Origin: Aquanectria penicillioides
Taxonomy: Eukaryota; Ascomycota; Sordariomycetes; Hypocreales; Nectriaceae
DNA length: 64,000 nt
NCBI GenBank assembly: GCA_003415625.1
Contig: PYIU01000006.1
Span: forward strand, 248,001-312,000
Direction of reading: 5' to 3'
Both the position numbers and the translations under genes were made by a program. Position 1 is the first letter of the stretch, and every line of letters begins with the position of its first letter. The notes under the pieces were generated by a model. The model saw only the letters and a list, made by a program, of their open reading frames with translations. It did not search any database and was not told the origin of the DNA. Below, in pieces: positions 45,537-56,758 of the stretch.

Positions 45537-47255
45537 ATGAAGCTTCCCAGCCAGCTTACAGACCCAGGAGCCTTCGCTGCTCTGACGGCGTCCCTAGACT
45601 CTATCGCAACCACTCCTCCAGCCTCGCCCAACAGCCTCGCCGTTGCAAGCGCCACCGTTGCCAGCCAAAAGACAGACGGCGCCCCCTCTCTGTACCAAAC
45701 GTCTATATCGCTTCAACGCCGACTAGCGCGGATCCCAGGCTTCCAACCCTTCCTTGAGCAGCTCACCCACGAAGATCCCATCAATTCGCTATGGGCTCTC
45801 TTACGCACAGGCCATCCCCTTTTGGCCATTTACAACTCCCTTCAACCCGGAGTGCAACTAAAGGTAGAACGTCCTATCGCCAGTGAGGCCGTCATGGGCA
45901 AGATGGCAATCTTCATCTTCTTGCAGGCCTGTACGAGAGAGCTCAAGATGCCTCCATCCGATACGTTCATTATTGCAGACCTAACAGGCCACGACCCAGA
46001 TGGTTTCCTCAAGGTTCGCTACCCTATGGACCCTCGACGTAGCTAATCGACAGTCCTGACTCGTTCGCAGGTAATCCGAACTGTAAACCATGTACTCGGC
46101 CTTGCCGACCTCGGCGCCCTCCCGCCACAAGCGAATTCTGGACCACCAAATGTTGAGCATTCCCCACGACAGCATATCATCAACGAATTAGTTGACACAG
46201 AACGCAAGTATGTTCAAGATTTGGAAAAAATGTATAGTGTCGCCAAGACTCTAGAAGAGGCCGGCACAATCCCTGATGACATTCATCTCCCCGCCAAAAT
46301 CAACACAATCCTACAGTTCCAGCGCCGCTTCCTCATACAAATCGAGGCCACGAATTTAGCCCCTGAAAATCCAGAATGGGGAACTCCCTTTTTCATGTAT
46401 GAAGATACTAGTAATATCTATCCACCATTCTTCTTCAGCCAATATAAAGTTGTTGAAAGCATCAACCAAGCTCGGTCTGAGATTCAAGCATCTGGCCAAT
46501 CGCTGCCAGCCGATTTCTTTCTCCTCGACGATTTTTTGATGAAGCCTTTATCGCGATTAGCAAAGTATCCTCTCTTGTTAAAGGTATTTTTAACACACTG
46601 CTGGTCCTTGAAATACTAATATGTTGTAGGATCTAGTCAAGGAAACTGAAAACAAGGAGATGAAGCAAAACTTGATTAACGGCATTCGCTCTGTAGAAAA
46701 GGCTCTCCACGAGGTCAATGAGACCGTTGACCAAAGCTCGTTGGACGAGGCTCTGGGAGATCTGGTCAATCGAATGACAGACTGGAAAGCACACCAGGTG
46801 GAGTTGTTTGGAAAACTCCTCCTACATGGCACACACTATGTTTCCACTAGTAACAAGGACCGTCAGAAAAAGGTAAGTCGAACCCTCGTAAACTAACACT
46901 AGGTACTAATGGGTTATAGTACAAAATGTACCTCTTTGAGCGCATAATCATCTGCTGCAAAGAGAAGTACTCTCCTGAAGATGAGAGAACAACGGAGTCC
47001 GGGCCTATGCTTCATCTAAAAGGAAGAGTATTCATAACTGATATAATAGACATTGTGTCTATCTCCAGATCCGGTATGTTCAGCATCGCTATTGTTTCCT
47101 GTCTAACCAGTATAGATTCCCACACCGTCCAAATCTGGTGGAAAGGTGGTCTTGATGCCACGAACCATTTTACTCTTAAGTTCCCCAACTCGTGGGTGAT
47201 GGAGAAATGGACTCAGGGTCTTGAGGGTCAGAAACGTTACTTCGAAACTCAGTAA
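45537..47255 (+). CDS. Cdc24-like Rho guanine-nucleotide exchange factor without PB1 domain
   Basis: Exons 45537-46013, 46071-46583, 46630-46872, 46920-47073 and 47116-47255 encode about 508 aa. Residues about 45-155 match the CDC24 calponin-homology-like domain (SLYQTSISLQRRLARIPGF, DPINSLWALLRTGHPLLAIY). Then comes the DH (RhoGEF) domain, about 180-360 (IINELVDTERKYVQDLEKM, FLMKPLSRLAKYPLLLKDLV), and a PH domain, about 385-505 (YKMYLFERIIICCKE, HTVQIWWKGG, FTLKFPNSWVMEKW). The protein stops right after PH. Canonical fungal Cdc24 is longer and ends in a PB1 domain that binds the Bem1 scaffold. So this is probably a second, short paralogue activating Cdc42/Rac without Bem1 coupling. The last intron, 42 nt (GTATGT, CTAAC, TATAG), is a multiple of three and could be retained. 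Confidence 0.8.
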
Positions 47256-47565
47256 TTTCTGCGTCGAGGGGCGTTCCACCCAGTTCATTTCCTCGAAACG
47301 AAGTGTGTTGCACAGCTGGTGGTGGTGGATCAACACTAAAAGTGGCTGCTCATGGGTCTTACCCGACTTGGCTTGACTTTTACTCGTCCTTTGAGCAATT
47401 TGTGAATGGACACATGTGCTTGAGACGAACAATGAATGAGTCGCGATTGATTGACAATTATTTAGTTACAAAGTCGCCTTATCAAATTAACCCTCTGACG
47501 ACGACGGTTAGATAAATGTAACGTCTGCGGTTTCAACTACCTTCTCCCAGCTATTTCGTAAGAAC
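47256..47565. other. Convergent 3' spacer
   Basis: About 310 bp between the 3' ends of the GEF gene and the GH28 gene; no feature seen. Confidence 0.4.
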
Positions 47566-48989
47566 TTAACACTCAAAGCCAGTGACATCTGATACATCAT
47601 CACATCGATACTTTGTTATCTCTTCGCCTGTGTCTGTATCAATGACGTTGACATCTTCAATGGCAATGCCACTGCATCCTCCAGATGCCTCACTGCAATC
47701 CATCCTCGCCACGTAGCTTGACGCAGTGTCTCCAGTCCAACCACTAATTGTAATATTCGAAATCTTAAATTCACTACTATCACAGTCGGGATTACCTCCG
47801 CTAAAGGTGGTACACTGCGTAATGTAAAACGGGTACTGCTCTCCTTCAATAAACTCGAAATCTGTCAACGCTAGAGAGGAATTAGCTCTCTGCACGACAT
47901 CAGAGTTTCTGTAAATACTCACTGATGTTTCGGAGGTAGCCAACACCGCCCCCACCTCCGTTCGGGGGATATCCCACTTGGTCTCCAGTCCACGTTTTGA
48001 CATAAGACACATAACGAGTCCCGTTGAAGAATATATTTCGTGCAGTGACATTTTCGACTTGTTCAGTAGTGCCGTAGTATTGACCAAGACTGCCGAAGGC
48101 AAGGCCAAGAGAATTGTCAAAAACAGAGTCCTCGACGAGAATGTTCGTGGAGTTTCCTTTTATGGCAATGGCGTCGTCGCCATTCCTGATGTACAGGTTC
48201 CGGAAAATGACATTATCACAATCTATGGTGTCAAAACCATCCGTGTTTCGTGCCGGATAGCCACTGTCAGATTGGCTTTTGATATACACCCCATCGATGA
48301 CGACATTCTGGGAATGCATCAAAGCGACAGACCACATTTGGCTCTGAACCAGCCGAACATTCTGCAGTTCAAAGTTTTTTGCATTCCAAATTGCCAGAGC
48401 ATGGGGTCGATTAGGGTAATTCGACTGTCCTTTGACCAAGTCATACCTACCGGTATCACAATAAGATATGCAAATACGACGGCTTGGTAAAATGATGCTA
48501 CTCACCAAGCTTGCCCATTTCCATCCAAGGTTCCATATCCATATCCCCTCACGGTGACGTTGGTGCCACCAAGGAACCACGCGGCAGAGCCATTTTGAAA
48601 ACCAGTGTACTGCGAATTAGCCAACCAGTAATCCAAATCATCGCTCCACTATAACTGTTAGTATCCTCTGGAAAATATGATACATGGAGTAAGCGTACCA
48701 GAAGAGTCCCGCGAATCTCAATGTCGGTCTCAACAAGATTTGTAGTGTTCATGACTTGGTTAATATAGTAGGTAGTGTTTTGGAACACAATACGCCCATG
48801 AGACCTGCATTTGTGGAATGCGCTTAGAATGGCATCTGTATCATCTGTGCCGTTCCTATTTGCAGGGATAACGCATTCAGCGCGTCGATGAAGTTTGCTC
48901 TCTAAAGAAGTGGCTACGCATAAGAGAGAACAAATTGCCCATAGAAGAGCAATATAGGAGAAGATATCCCTGGATGAAAGACGGAACAT
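47566..48989 (-). CDS. Secreted GH28 glycoside hydrolase (exo-polygalacturonase-like)
   Basis: Exons 48989-48699, 48648-48506, 48446-47923 and 47870-47566 give 420 aa, normal for GH28. The signal peptide is MFRLSSRDIFSYIALLWAIC and following residues to about 28, so it acts outside the cell on pectin. Parallel beta-helix hallmarks: NTDGFD at 212-217 and NGDDAIAIK with catalytic Asp 235/236. The classic G-H-G motif reads SLGLAFGSLGQY (His replaced by Leu, about 258), and the classic RIK is YVKTWTG. These are features I associate with an exo-acting or atypical clade rather than endo-polygalacturonase. Several N-glycosylation sequons and paired C-terminal cysteines (CTTFSGGNPDC, MDCSEASGGC) support secretion. 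Activity on galacturonan, rhamnogalacturonan or xylogalacturonan cannot be decided here. Confidence 0.85.
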
Positions 48990-49817
48990 CTTTGATAGTT
49001 GTTGATCGATTACAAGACCAGAGATGTCAGGTGAATGATTCGTATGCAGATGAATTAGGCACACAATGCTCTTTCTTAACGGACTTTATAATAATTTCCT
49101 AGGCTACATCCTCGAACTCCATATCCACAATCACGATACTATTCCACACTCGGTTCCTTTTCTCCGGCGACTCGCATAGAAATAGCCCGAGGCCGAAATC
49201 CGGGATGATGTGGGGATGGAAGCTTTCGAAAGACTCAGGTTACATCCAAACTAATGATAATTGGCGGGTCTTTATTTTACCTCACGTCGGGGAAAGGTGG
49301 GGGTTGGATTATATGTATGTGACGCTCTCTGGGACCACTATTGTGACGAAAACAAACTTCATTCGAAGGCAGGGGTGACCGAATTGGAAGGTTTACGCAT
49401 TGTTCAACTAATCAGGAAGTTATGTGCTTAGTATCGTCCACCTGGTTGGACGGTGACGCAGGTACAGCTGTACGCCGAATGCGAGGGCATCGTTGTTCCG
49501 GAGCCGAGTGGTCCGTTTTCCAATCACGCCTACGTTGATGTAGAGTCCCAAGTCGTGTGCGTTTCAATATGACATGACCAGAACAGCATGCAGGTAGTTG
49601 GCTGTAGCGTGATGTCATCAACGGCAATATTGCGAGCACAATGTTGGCAGTTTGATCAGATCCGCCCCAGCAAATAGTCTCCTCTCTTGAGAGAAATTCT
49701 ACAATAACGAAGCGTTCAACAGCTACCATTCAGCCGTAGATTGATTTCCCTCGTAAGGTTTTCTTCCTAAATTACTTTCGTGCTATTATGCTTGCTTGGT
49801 CCAGTCGTCATGGCCTC
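48990..49817. other. Intergenic
   Basis: About 0.8 kb upstream of GH28 and downstream of the surface-protein gene; no ORF supported. Confidence 0.45.
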
Positions 49818-51049
49818 TTAAATCACTCTACAACATATTTGGATAAGCATGAGAAGGATTGTCGGAATCCCCACCCCCAAGCCGACCCCAATCGCAATCT
49901 TATCAGACCGAGACCACCCGTCTGATGTTGTTGAATTTGCCGATGATGTCGTTTGCGGAACCTCCTGAGATATTGTGCTTGTTGCTGTCCTGGAGAAGCC
50001 ATAGGAATCTATCCATGATCAGTGTTTCACTTTTAAAACGGAGTGCAACTGGACCTCCTTGCCTATGTAATACATAGTCGTTACATATACCGATGTTCTA
50101 ACGCCGGTAAAAGTGCTATCAGCATCTTGGATATAGGTTGGCACAGCCTGTTCAGCTGTTGCCGTTGGCAATGTGGTCGTTGCAATTTCGTATACAACAG
50201 CTGTGGAATAAGCTCCTCCGTCACAATTACAGTTAGTTGCTCTCTTTTCTAAGGTGCTTGCTTGGACGCTTTGAATTTCAACGGTTGGGCCATTAGACAG
50301 GTCCGGGCTTGTGGTCTGAACAGTAGAGACTGCATCGTCTCCGTAATTACCCAGATGATACCGGGGAGGACTTTTAGGCAATGCACCCCTATATGCCCTT
50401 TTTCTTGATCGGCCGAGGCTATCATGCTGGTCCGGGTTGGAAGAAGCGGGACCTTCCGCGGAAGTTTCAGTGGCGTTATCGATGCCGTCGCCCCTGTCAT
50501 GTTCTCGAACCACTGACCTTTTCGAGAGAGACTCGGGGTGTTTGATTGAATATATTCACATAGGGGAAGAGCCTTTGTGATATTTGCGCGGTGAGCCCCC
50601 GTAATTCCGTGATTGAAATCTGGTGAATGCCATATTTCACCTTGCCCAGCGGCGTTGAACCAGATGCAGACACCGCTCTTGAGGCCGTCGTTCAACTGAC
50701 GGAGGGCAAAGCACAGGCACGTCTCGTATCCAAGTCCAACCATGCCATCTTCCAATTGCTCACCTTCCGAGTTGTAGATTGCAACGGTGTCGTTCGTATC
50801 GTGCTCGAAGGAGTCGATGGCGCCCACGCATCGATCCGAAAGATTGAATGAAAGATAGTAACGATCATCGGTTCCGATATTCCCACACCAAGGTTCGTAA
50901 TGGAAAGCTTCGAACATCATCCCAGGAAACCCCTCAATATTACTGACAGTGCCGTCTTGAGGAAGAACAACGAGCTCGCACGTTAGTCTTGGTCGAAACA
51001 AAGTCGTGTAAATGGGAGCCAGGGCCCTCCACATGATATTTCTCGCCAT
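49818..51049 (-). CDS. Single-pass surface protein with Cys-containing ectodomain, unknown function
   Basis: Proposed 360-aa protein from exons 51049-50518, 50452-50074 and 49989-49818. The N-terminal 170 residues carry several cysteines and aromatic motifs (AFHYEPWCGNIGTDDRYYL, GLGYETCLCFALRQLNDG, SGVCIWFNAAGQ) and N-glycosylation sequons. A Ser/Thr/Pro-rich stretch follows, with STFTGVRTSVYVTTM and TATSTISQEV. One helix, KIAIGVGLGVGIPTILLMLI, and a tiny CCRVI tail end the protein. This is the architecture of fungal wall or membrane surface proteins. The first intron (65 nt, GTCAGT...AAG) is less certain: one extra base in the A-run at about 50519-50522 would equally restore the frame. No good signal peptide is seen at the chosen ATG, so an upstream exon may be missing. 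Family not recognised. Confidence 0.55.
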
Positions 51050-51942
51050 TGCGCGGAATTGAGAATTGTGGGATTTTTACAAGGGCAATTGAGGTAAAGC
51101 TATGCGCAGGGTCGACATTAATTATCAAGATAAAAGAAGATCAGAGAGATGTGTTGCCTTAGTGGCCCATTTGATTCGCCTCGCCGCAGCCTGATGCCGG
51201 CAAGCCTCCAGCCTCCTTGTTTTTTATGTTGTGGCAGTGAGATGGCTGTCCTTGAAATGCATTTTCCAGGTCTCCGTGTGACGTCAAATAAACGGTAATC
51301 AGGTGAGTATTGGCCTTGGATGAGAGCACGTTGGCGGTTCAGGCCAATAATACAAAAGTGCGAGGCTCCCCAAAGCGCCATCCAAGCAGCCACATTCAAC
51401 CAACAAATAACATGGGTTGAGTATATCTAAACCCCAGCGGTTCCACGGCGAGGTCAACAGGGATCAGAACGCCACAGACTCATGTCATCTTAGGCAACAA
51501 CTTCAACTTTCTTCCTCAATTACAGAAACTACCGGTATACTCCCCCGCCTCTCAGCAAAAGTTCACGCCGTCAAACTTCCCATGTTATTTTCCGCATATC
51601 TATTCGTCACTTAACTCAGCACCGTAAATCGAATATAGGGAGGGCCCCTGTTAGGCCGAAGCAACCTTATGCCTCGACTATTGGGGAGGCAAGATGTCCT
51701 GGCCCACATACCAGGGCATATGGGCCTGAAGCCGTCCCTAAGCAAGCGAATTCGTCCAAAATCCAATATATATATATACATTAATAAACCTAGGTTCAGT
51801 TGATACTATGGTACGAATGTTCCCAAGAAATGATGAGATTACACCCGAGGCAAGCACGTAATCTAAGCCAGCCTGATTTTATCCAAGCAACTAAAATATT
51901 CTCTCATTTGAAAATAGGGTTACAATGAACTTGACACATACA
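51050..51942. other. Intergenic (two spacers treated as one)
   Basis: About 0.9 kb between the surface-protein gene and the 3' end of the small secreted-protein gene. It contains a TATATATATA stretch near 51770; no gene recognised. Confidence 0.45.
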
Positions 51943-52560
51943 TCAGGTAGCATCGCTGGTTGCAGCATTTTCTAGATGATGCTCTTTTTTATCCCCATCC
52001 TTAGAGCCGCTATCGACTTTCATCTCTCGATTGGGTGCCTTTTTCTCTTGGTGCTGCGCTTCCTCGGCATGGTGCTTATTTCTGTTGATGTCAAAGCATT
52101 CATCGTTCACAACACCTTCCTTGGCTGCATCCCACTCTTTAACCAAAGGGTTAGGTTGATATTTCTCATCCACCCTCTCAACTTCTGTAGGTCTCTCAAC
52201 TTCTGTAGGTTCTCTGCCCCTAATCGGGATTGCCTGAGGTCTTCCAAAGGTTTGTACCTTCTGACGGCCAATAGTATTGGGGTTCGCCCTGAGTCGCTCC
52301 CTTTCCATCTGCTCCTTCATCGCCTCCCAGTTCATAGCAACTCCCACCCTGTATTGGGGGTTAGGATTGGCTTGGTTCATTCGAAACCGATTTCCTTGCA
52401 TGCTGGTCATCTGATCATTCTGGTTTGCTTGATCATTCGAGAACAATGAGCACAAGGGACATTGTGAAAGGGGGAAACCCGGGTTGAGTTGGCGGGGAAT
52501 AACAAGTGCGTTTCCCGCAATTGCCGAGACAAGAACTGCGATGAGAACAGAACACTTCAT
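51943..52560 (-). CDS. Small secreted hydrophilic protein (effector-like), unknown family
   Basis: Single-exon 205-aa ORF. MKCSVLIAVLVSAIAGNALV is a clear signal peptide with likely cleavage near ALVIPRQ. The mature protein is very hydrophilic: a short CPLC pair near residue 34, Asn/Gln/Met-rich segments (NDQANQNDQMTSMQGNRF), a tandem PTEVER hexapeptide, one more Cys (NDECFD) and a His/Glu/Lys-rich tail. Composition and few cysteines suggest an intrinsically disordered secreted protein. No family recognised. It lies in the secretome-rich stretch next to the GH28 and surface-protein genes. Confidence 0.6.
   Translation of the reverse strand: MKCSVLIAVLVSAIAGNALVIPRQLNPGFPLSQCPLCSLFSNDQANQNDQMTSMQGNRFRMNQANPNPQYRVGVAMNWEAMKEQMERERLRANPNTIGRQKVQTFGRPQAIPIRGREPTEVERPTEVERVDEKYQPNPLVKEWDAAKEGVVNDECFDINRNKHHAEEAQHQEKKAPNREMKVDSGSKDGDKKEHHLENAATSDAT
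52185..52220. repeat. 18-bp tandem duplication inside the secreted-protein gene
   Basis: CTCAACTTCTGTAGGT is repeated at an 18-bp period, encoding the duplicated PTEVER in the mature secreted protein. In-frame repeat growth is common in effector-like genes. Confidence 0.8.
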
Positions 52561-54442
52561 TGCGATGAAGATGTATATGAGTCAAGGTGCTTTGATGTTG
52601 CGGTTGTCCAATAATGGTCAAAGTCTACAAGCTGAAACAACTACTATCAAAGTAGTTGGGTTGGCGGAGAGGTGAAGGTGGGAACAGGGAACCCTTGTTG
52701 AACGGTCGAAAATAATTGTTTATAAGGAACCAGAACCATCCAGGTTGTGAGGGTAAATTGCAAAGTATCTTTTGGATTCTCCGATATACTGTCCCCCAAG
52801 GTCGTGGTCAACCTTTTTGCCTACGAATGACCAATGTTAGAGGACAAGCGATCAGGTAACGTTTTTGCAGTCAACATGCTCCCGGCCGAGTCTCTATGAT
52901 TGGTTGGGACAGTAAGCCTATTCCAGACCTTCGAGGTGGTTTCTGCAGTCCAGCCATGGAGTACACGTAGCGTATGGCAACTCAATAGTTTGCAGTACGG
53001 TGGTACGAAGCCTAAACATACAATCTAGTAAAGCCAAATAAATCCTAGTCGCCATTCTAAACAGAGTGACTGTCCCTATGGCCAAGCTACCTTGTCAAAT
53101 TGGATTGCTGTGGGCAAGGGTTGGATACGTAGGCGGAGGCAACACCGTACTGATCTCTATTCGTTCGTCTTGGCCATGATTGGTGGTCAATTCCCTTAGC
53201 TCTATTGTGGAGTAACGTCGAAAACGGATATTGGGTGGGGTTGCCATGAGACATGAACGGGTTTCGCTTCGACAGGGTGGTCGATTGGACGGCCATTTTC
53301 GGCGCAACAACTGAAAGAGGCCAGCATGATATGATTCATAGCTCTGCTACTGAAAAATTGCATTATGAAGCTGCTTTTCAACTCGATCTTCGTCATAGGT
53401 TCACTTGATCAGAATGTAGATTGTTCTCGCAATACACGGACGGTGCTTGGTAGTGCTGGCCGGGTCCGCGGAGAATTTAAAGGATAGACTGGCTAGGTGA
53501 CTATCACTAGTCAATGGAGCAGCTAGCGGTGGCTTTACTGAGGGTATCAATTTTAGAGCGACGAATCCTTTAGGGATGATCTACAGCCAATCGGTGAAGC
53601 TTTGTGAACTCAGCGTGCAGGCGGCCGGTGAGTCGATTGGGGCTACGGGAGCAAAGCAAACAATGAGCGCAACGGTCGAAAGCATCAATTCGAACACAAT
53701 ATTTCGCATCAGCCCATAACGTGTCAAAACAACGTCTTGAGTCATCCTGTCGCCTTCCCATCCTTCAGCATCGCTCAAACTACCCTAGACGGTGACATAT
53801 CCAAACTAGGCCAATTGTAGGGGTTGACAGGGTAATGCGGGGCACGATCCTAGATCGCACATTACCTAGATCCATGGCCGGCAGTGGACAAGGGATCTGT
53901 CTGGGCGGTGCTTCTGCGTCCGCGTCCCTACAGGATTGACATGGCAGCGATTGGAACGCCGCAAACGATGACAGATTGGCACGCGGAGGAGAAAAAAAAA
54001 AGTGTATGCGCACGCAACCCCAATTCCAAGCACACGCGCGCACAATGGGGTGCACCCGTAATTCATTTTTGCCTCCGCCAGTACTTTTACGTTTCGCCGC
54101 AATGCATTGTGATTACCAAATAATCGGCCGTCTTTACTCCGTAGAAGCCCGTAAATACTTGCCGAATCTGCCCCGAAAGGCCCGGAAGGGCTACTAGCCC
54201 GCAGTGGGGTCCAGCAATGAATCCCCTCACTCCTCTCTCGGCGGCTTGTCGAGGTCGGAGGAGTCATACGCCCCCCCTGGACGTCCATACAGCAGCAAGT
54301 ACATAACCCCCGTATCATTTCCTTTGCTTGCGCTCGGGTCAATCTTATCTCTCGAGAACTCTTGGAAAACCGTAGTCTGGGTGCCAATCTCTCTCCCTCT
54401 CCTCCACCTCTCAACTCAACTCCCCCACAATTGCCCTTCAAC
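52561..54442. other. Long intergenic region; pyrimidine-rich promoter near its end
   Basis: About 1.9 kb with no convincing gene. Bases 54388-54442, just before the deformylase ATG, are strongly C/T-rich (CTCTCTCCCTCTCC...), a usual feature of active fungal promoters and 5' leaders. Confidence 0.5.
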
Positions 54443-55487
54443 ATGGCCAATGACCACATCCTCACCCTCTCTTGCCCCGACAAGCCGGGCATCGTGCACG
54501 CCGTGACGGGCATCTTTGCCGCCCACAAGCACAACATCCTCGACCTCCAGCAGTTCTCCGACCCCGTGTCGGACCGCTTCTTCATGCGCGTGCACTTTGG
54601 CCCCACCGAGACTGAGTCGACCCAGCACCTCACCGAGCCCTTTGAGGCTCTGGCCGCCGAGTACAAGATGGACTATGACATCCGTCCCGTGGCCCGCAAG
54701 ATGCGCGTCCTCATCATGGTCTCCAAGATTGGCCACTGCTTGAACGACTTGCTGTTCCGCATGAAGACTGGCCAGCTTCGCATGGAGGTCCGTTTCTGAC
54801 TCACTTCGTCCACGCCCCCCCCCTTCTCCTTGACTTGATATTGGATGTGAATACCCTCAAGTGAGGCATCATATTGTTATTTTCATACAACAAAAGCTTA
54901 ATATCCACACACTGAAGCATGCAAAACCAATGCACCGGATCAAGACCGTACTGACCGCTTCCTTCTCGCCCCTAATACAGGTCCCCGTCATTGTCTCCAA
55001 TCACCCAGACTACAAGGCTCTCGCCGAGAGCTATGGCATTGAGTTCCACCACCTCCCCGTCACCAAGGACACCAAGGCCCAGCAGGAGTCCCAGGTGCTC
55101 GAGCTCGTCAAGCAGCACAACATTGAGCTCGTCGTCCTGGCCCGCTACATGCAGGTCCTCTCCCCTACGCTGTGCGAGGCCATGTCCGGCCGCATCATCA
55201 ACATCCACCACAGCTTCTTGCCCTCCTTCAAGGGCGCCAAGCCTTACCACCAGGCCTACGACCGCGGTGTCAAGATCATCGGTGCCACCGCCCACTTCGT
55301 CACCGCTGACCTGGACGAGGGTCCCATCATCGAGCAGCGCGTTGCCCGTGTTGACCACAGCATGAACCCCAAGGAGCTCTCCGAGGAGGGCTCCAATGTC
55401 GAGAGCCAGGTTCTGGCCGCCGCCGTGCGCTGGTACGCCGAGCGTCGCCTGTTCCTCAACGGCCACAAGACCGTTGTCTTCAACTAA
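54443..55487 (+). CDS. purU: Formyltetrahydrofolate deformylase (PurU-like)
   Basis: Predicted 283-aa enzyme hydrolysing 10-formyltetrahydrofolate to tetrahydrofolate and formate, balancing one-carbon pools for purine and glycine metabolism. Exons 54443-54787 and 54981-55487 are separated by a 193-nt intron, the longest but one here. Residues 1-75 are an ACT regulatory domain (ILTLSCPDKPGIVHAVTGIF, NILDLQQFSDP). The formyltransferase-fold domain follows (KMRVLIMVSKIGHCLNDLL). The catalytic set is present: Asn 189 and His 191 in INIHHSFLPSFKGAKPYHQA, and Asp 227 in GATAHFVTADLDEGPIIEQ. Strong codon bias (C/G-ending codons) suggests high expression. Length and order match bacterial PurU; many fungi carry this gene. 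Confidence 0.92.
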
Positions 55488-56397
55488 ATTACGCACATGT
55501 AACATTACATGCACTACTACGACTACCACGTCTCGTCTAGAAACCGAATCAACCTCCATCACCTGAGAAAAGGGAGCAGGAGGATGAGCGGGGAACCAAC
55601 AGCAAGGGAGAGAGCGAGAGTGAGACACCTAGATCTAGCGGAGGACGCATTTTTATTCTATTTTTCATCTCAAACTGATGCCCAGCTGCTGGCCGTCACT
55701 TGACCCAACCTGGCGGGCGGGGGAAGTGAGTGAGGGTTGGATCCAACACTTTTCCTGTGTGGTGTGTTCTCCTGCTGTCTCTCCAAACTGAGGGGTACTA
55801 AGTCAAGGCGTTCGGCGCGTAAACCAAAAAAAAAAGAAAAAGTTTAATTCACAAGCGAATGACAAGACCAGAATCGTGTGCGCGATCGTATGTGAACCCA
55901 CCAATTGACGACAAAAGTGATGAAATTACATGAGACCTCACTCACACAAACACCACTAGAGTGAGGAGGGGTTCATGTGGGATGGAAGCGAGACACTGGG
56001 GAGGAGGGGGGAGAGTCGGCGAAGAAAAGGACTGCGACGAAGTCTCACAGGTTTACTGACTTATACCTACCATATGACCCAACCGATCCCATTTAATGCT
56101 CAATATGTCTTGCTATAATGTACTCCATCAACACGGTGGTCATCTTTCCTCCCTCCCTAATTCCGACTCATGACACCTCCCAACTTGGCTCTCACATGCC
56201 AGCCCCGCCATAATCTGTCCCGAAAAAAAAACTCTGGACCCCACAACCAGTGACAGCAACAGTGGCACTGGCGCTCGACTAGTCAATGACACCCAATTTT
56301 CCCCATCTCATTTCTCACCTCTAGGCTTTAACCCAGACGACATATACTGCATTAGCTTCGCCTCCTCCTAAGCAAGGTCATTGAGACAGCCAGCTAT
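55488..56397. other. Intergenic
   Basis: About 0.9 kb between the deformylase gene and the tRNA pair; A-runs at 55827-55840 and 56224-56231. No gene recognised. Confidence 0.45.
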
Positions 56398-56485
56398 CCC
56401 CGAATAGCTCAGCTGGAAGAGCGTTCGGCTGTAATTGATCCACATCGTTACCGAAAGGTCACCTGTTCGAGCCAGGTTTCGGGGA
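56398..56485 (+). tRNA. tRNA-Tyr(GUA), copy 2, with 15-nt intron
   Basis: Acceptor CCCCGAA/TTCGGGG with discriminator A, anticodon GTA at 56431-56433, intron 56435-56449, anticodon stem TTCGG/CCGAA, T-arm ACCTG-TTCGAGC-CAGGT, then a T-run terminator. Part of a tandem pair with copy 3, 361 bp downstream. Confidence 0.95.
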
Positions 56486-56610
56486 CTTCTTTTTTTGCCT
56501 TTTCTGACAATTTCTTTTTTTTTTTCATCCTCCTTGCTGAGAAAGCGAGTGAGTAGGGTCATATGGGTAACATATTTCGCACAAAAACGTTTGCTCTCAC
56601 TCCTCTGTAT

Positions 56611-56633
56611 CTCTGTGTGTGTGTGTGTGCGTG
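56611..56633. repeat. (GT)n microsatellite between the tRNA genes
   Basis: Run of about seven GT dinucleotides (CTGTGTGTGTGTGTGTGCG) in the spacer between tRNA-Tyr copies 2 and 3. Confidence 0.85.
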
Positions 56634-56758
56634 ACGTGCCGTGCAAGGATTGCGGTCACTAAAATTTTTTGTGGACTTGTTCAGGACCCTTGCGGGGCTT
56701 ATAATGCGCATTAACTTCCTTCTCTTTCAAGCAAGGTCATCTATAGACAGCCAGCTAT

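Noticed and set aside
50453..50517. Certain frameshift in the surface-protein gene
   Set aside because: A GTCAGT...AAG intron of 65 nt explains the frame change equally well, so it was not counted among the homopolymer cases.
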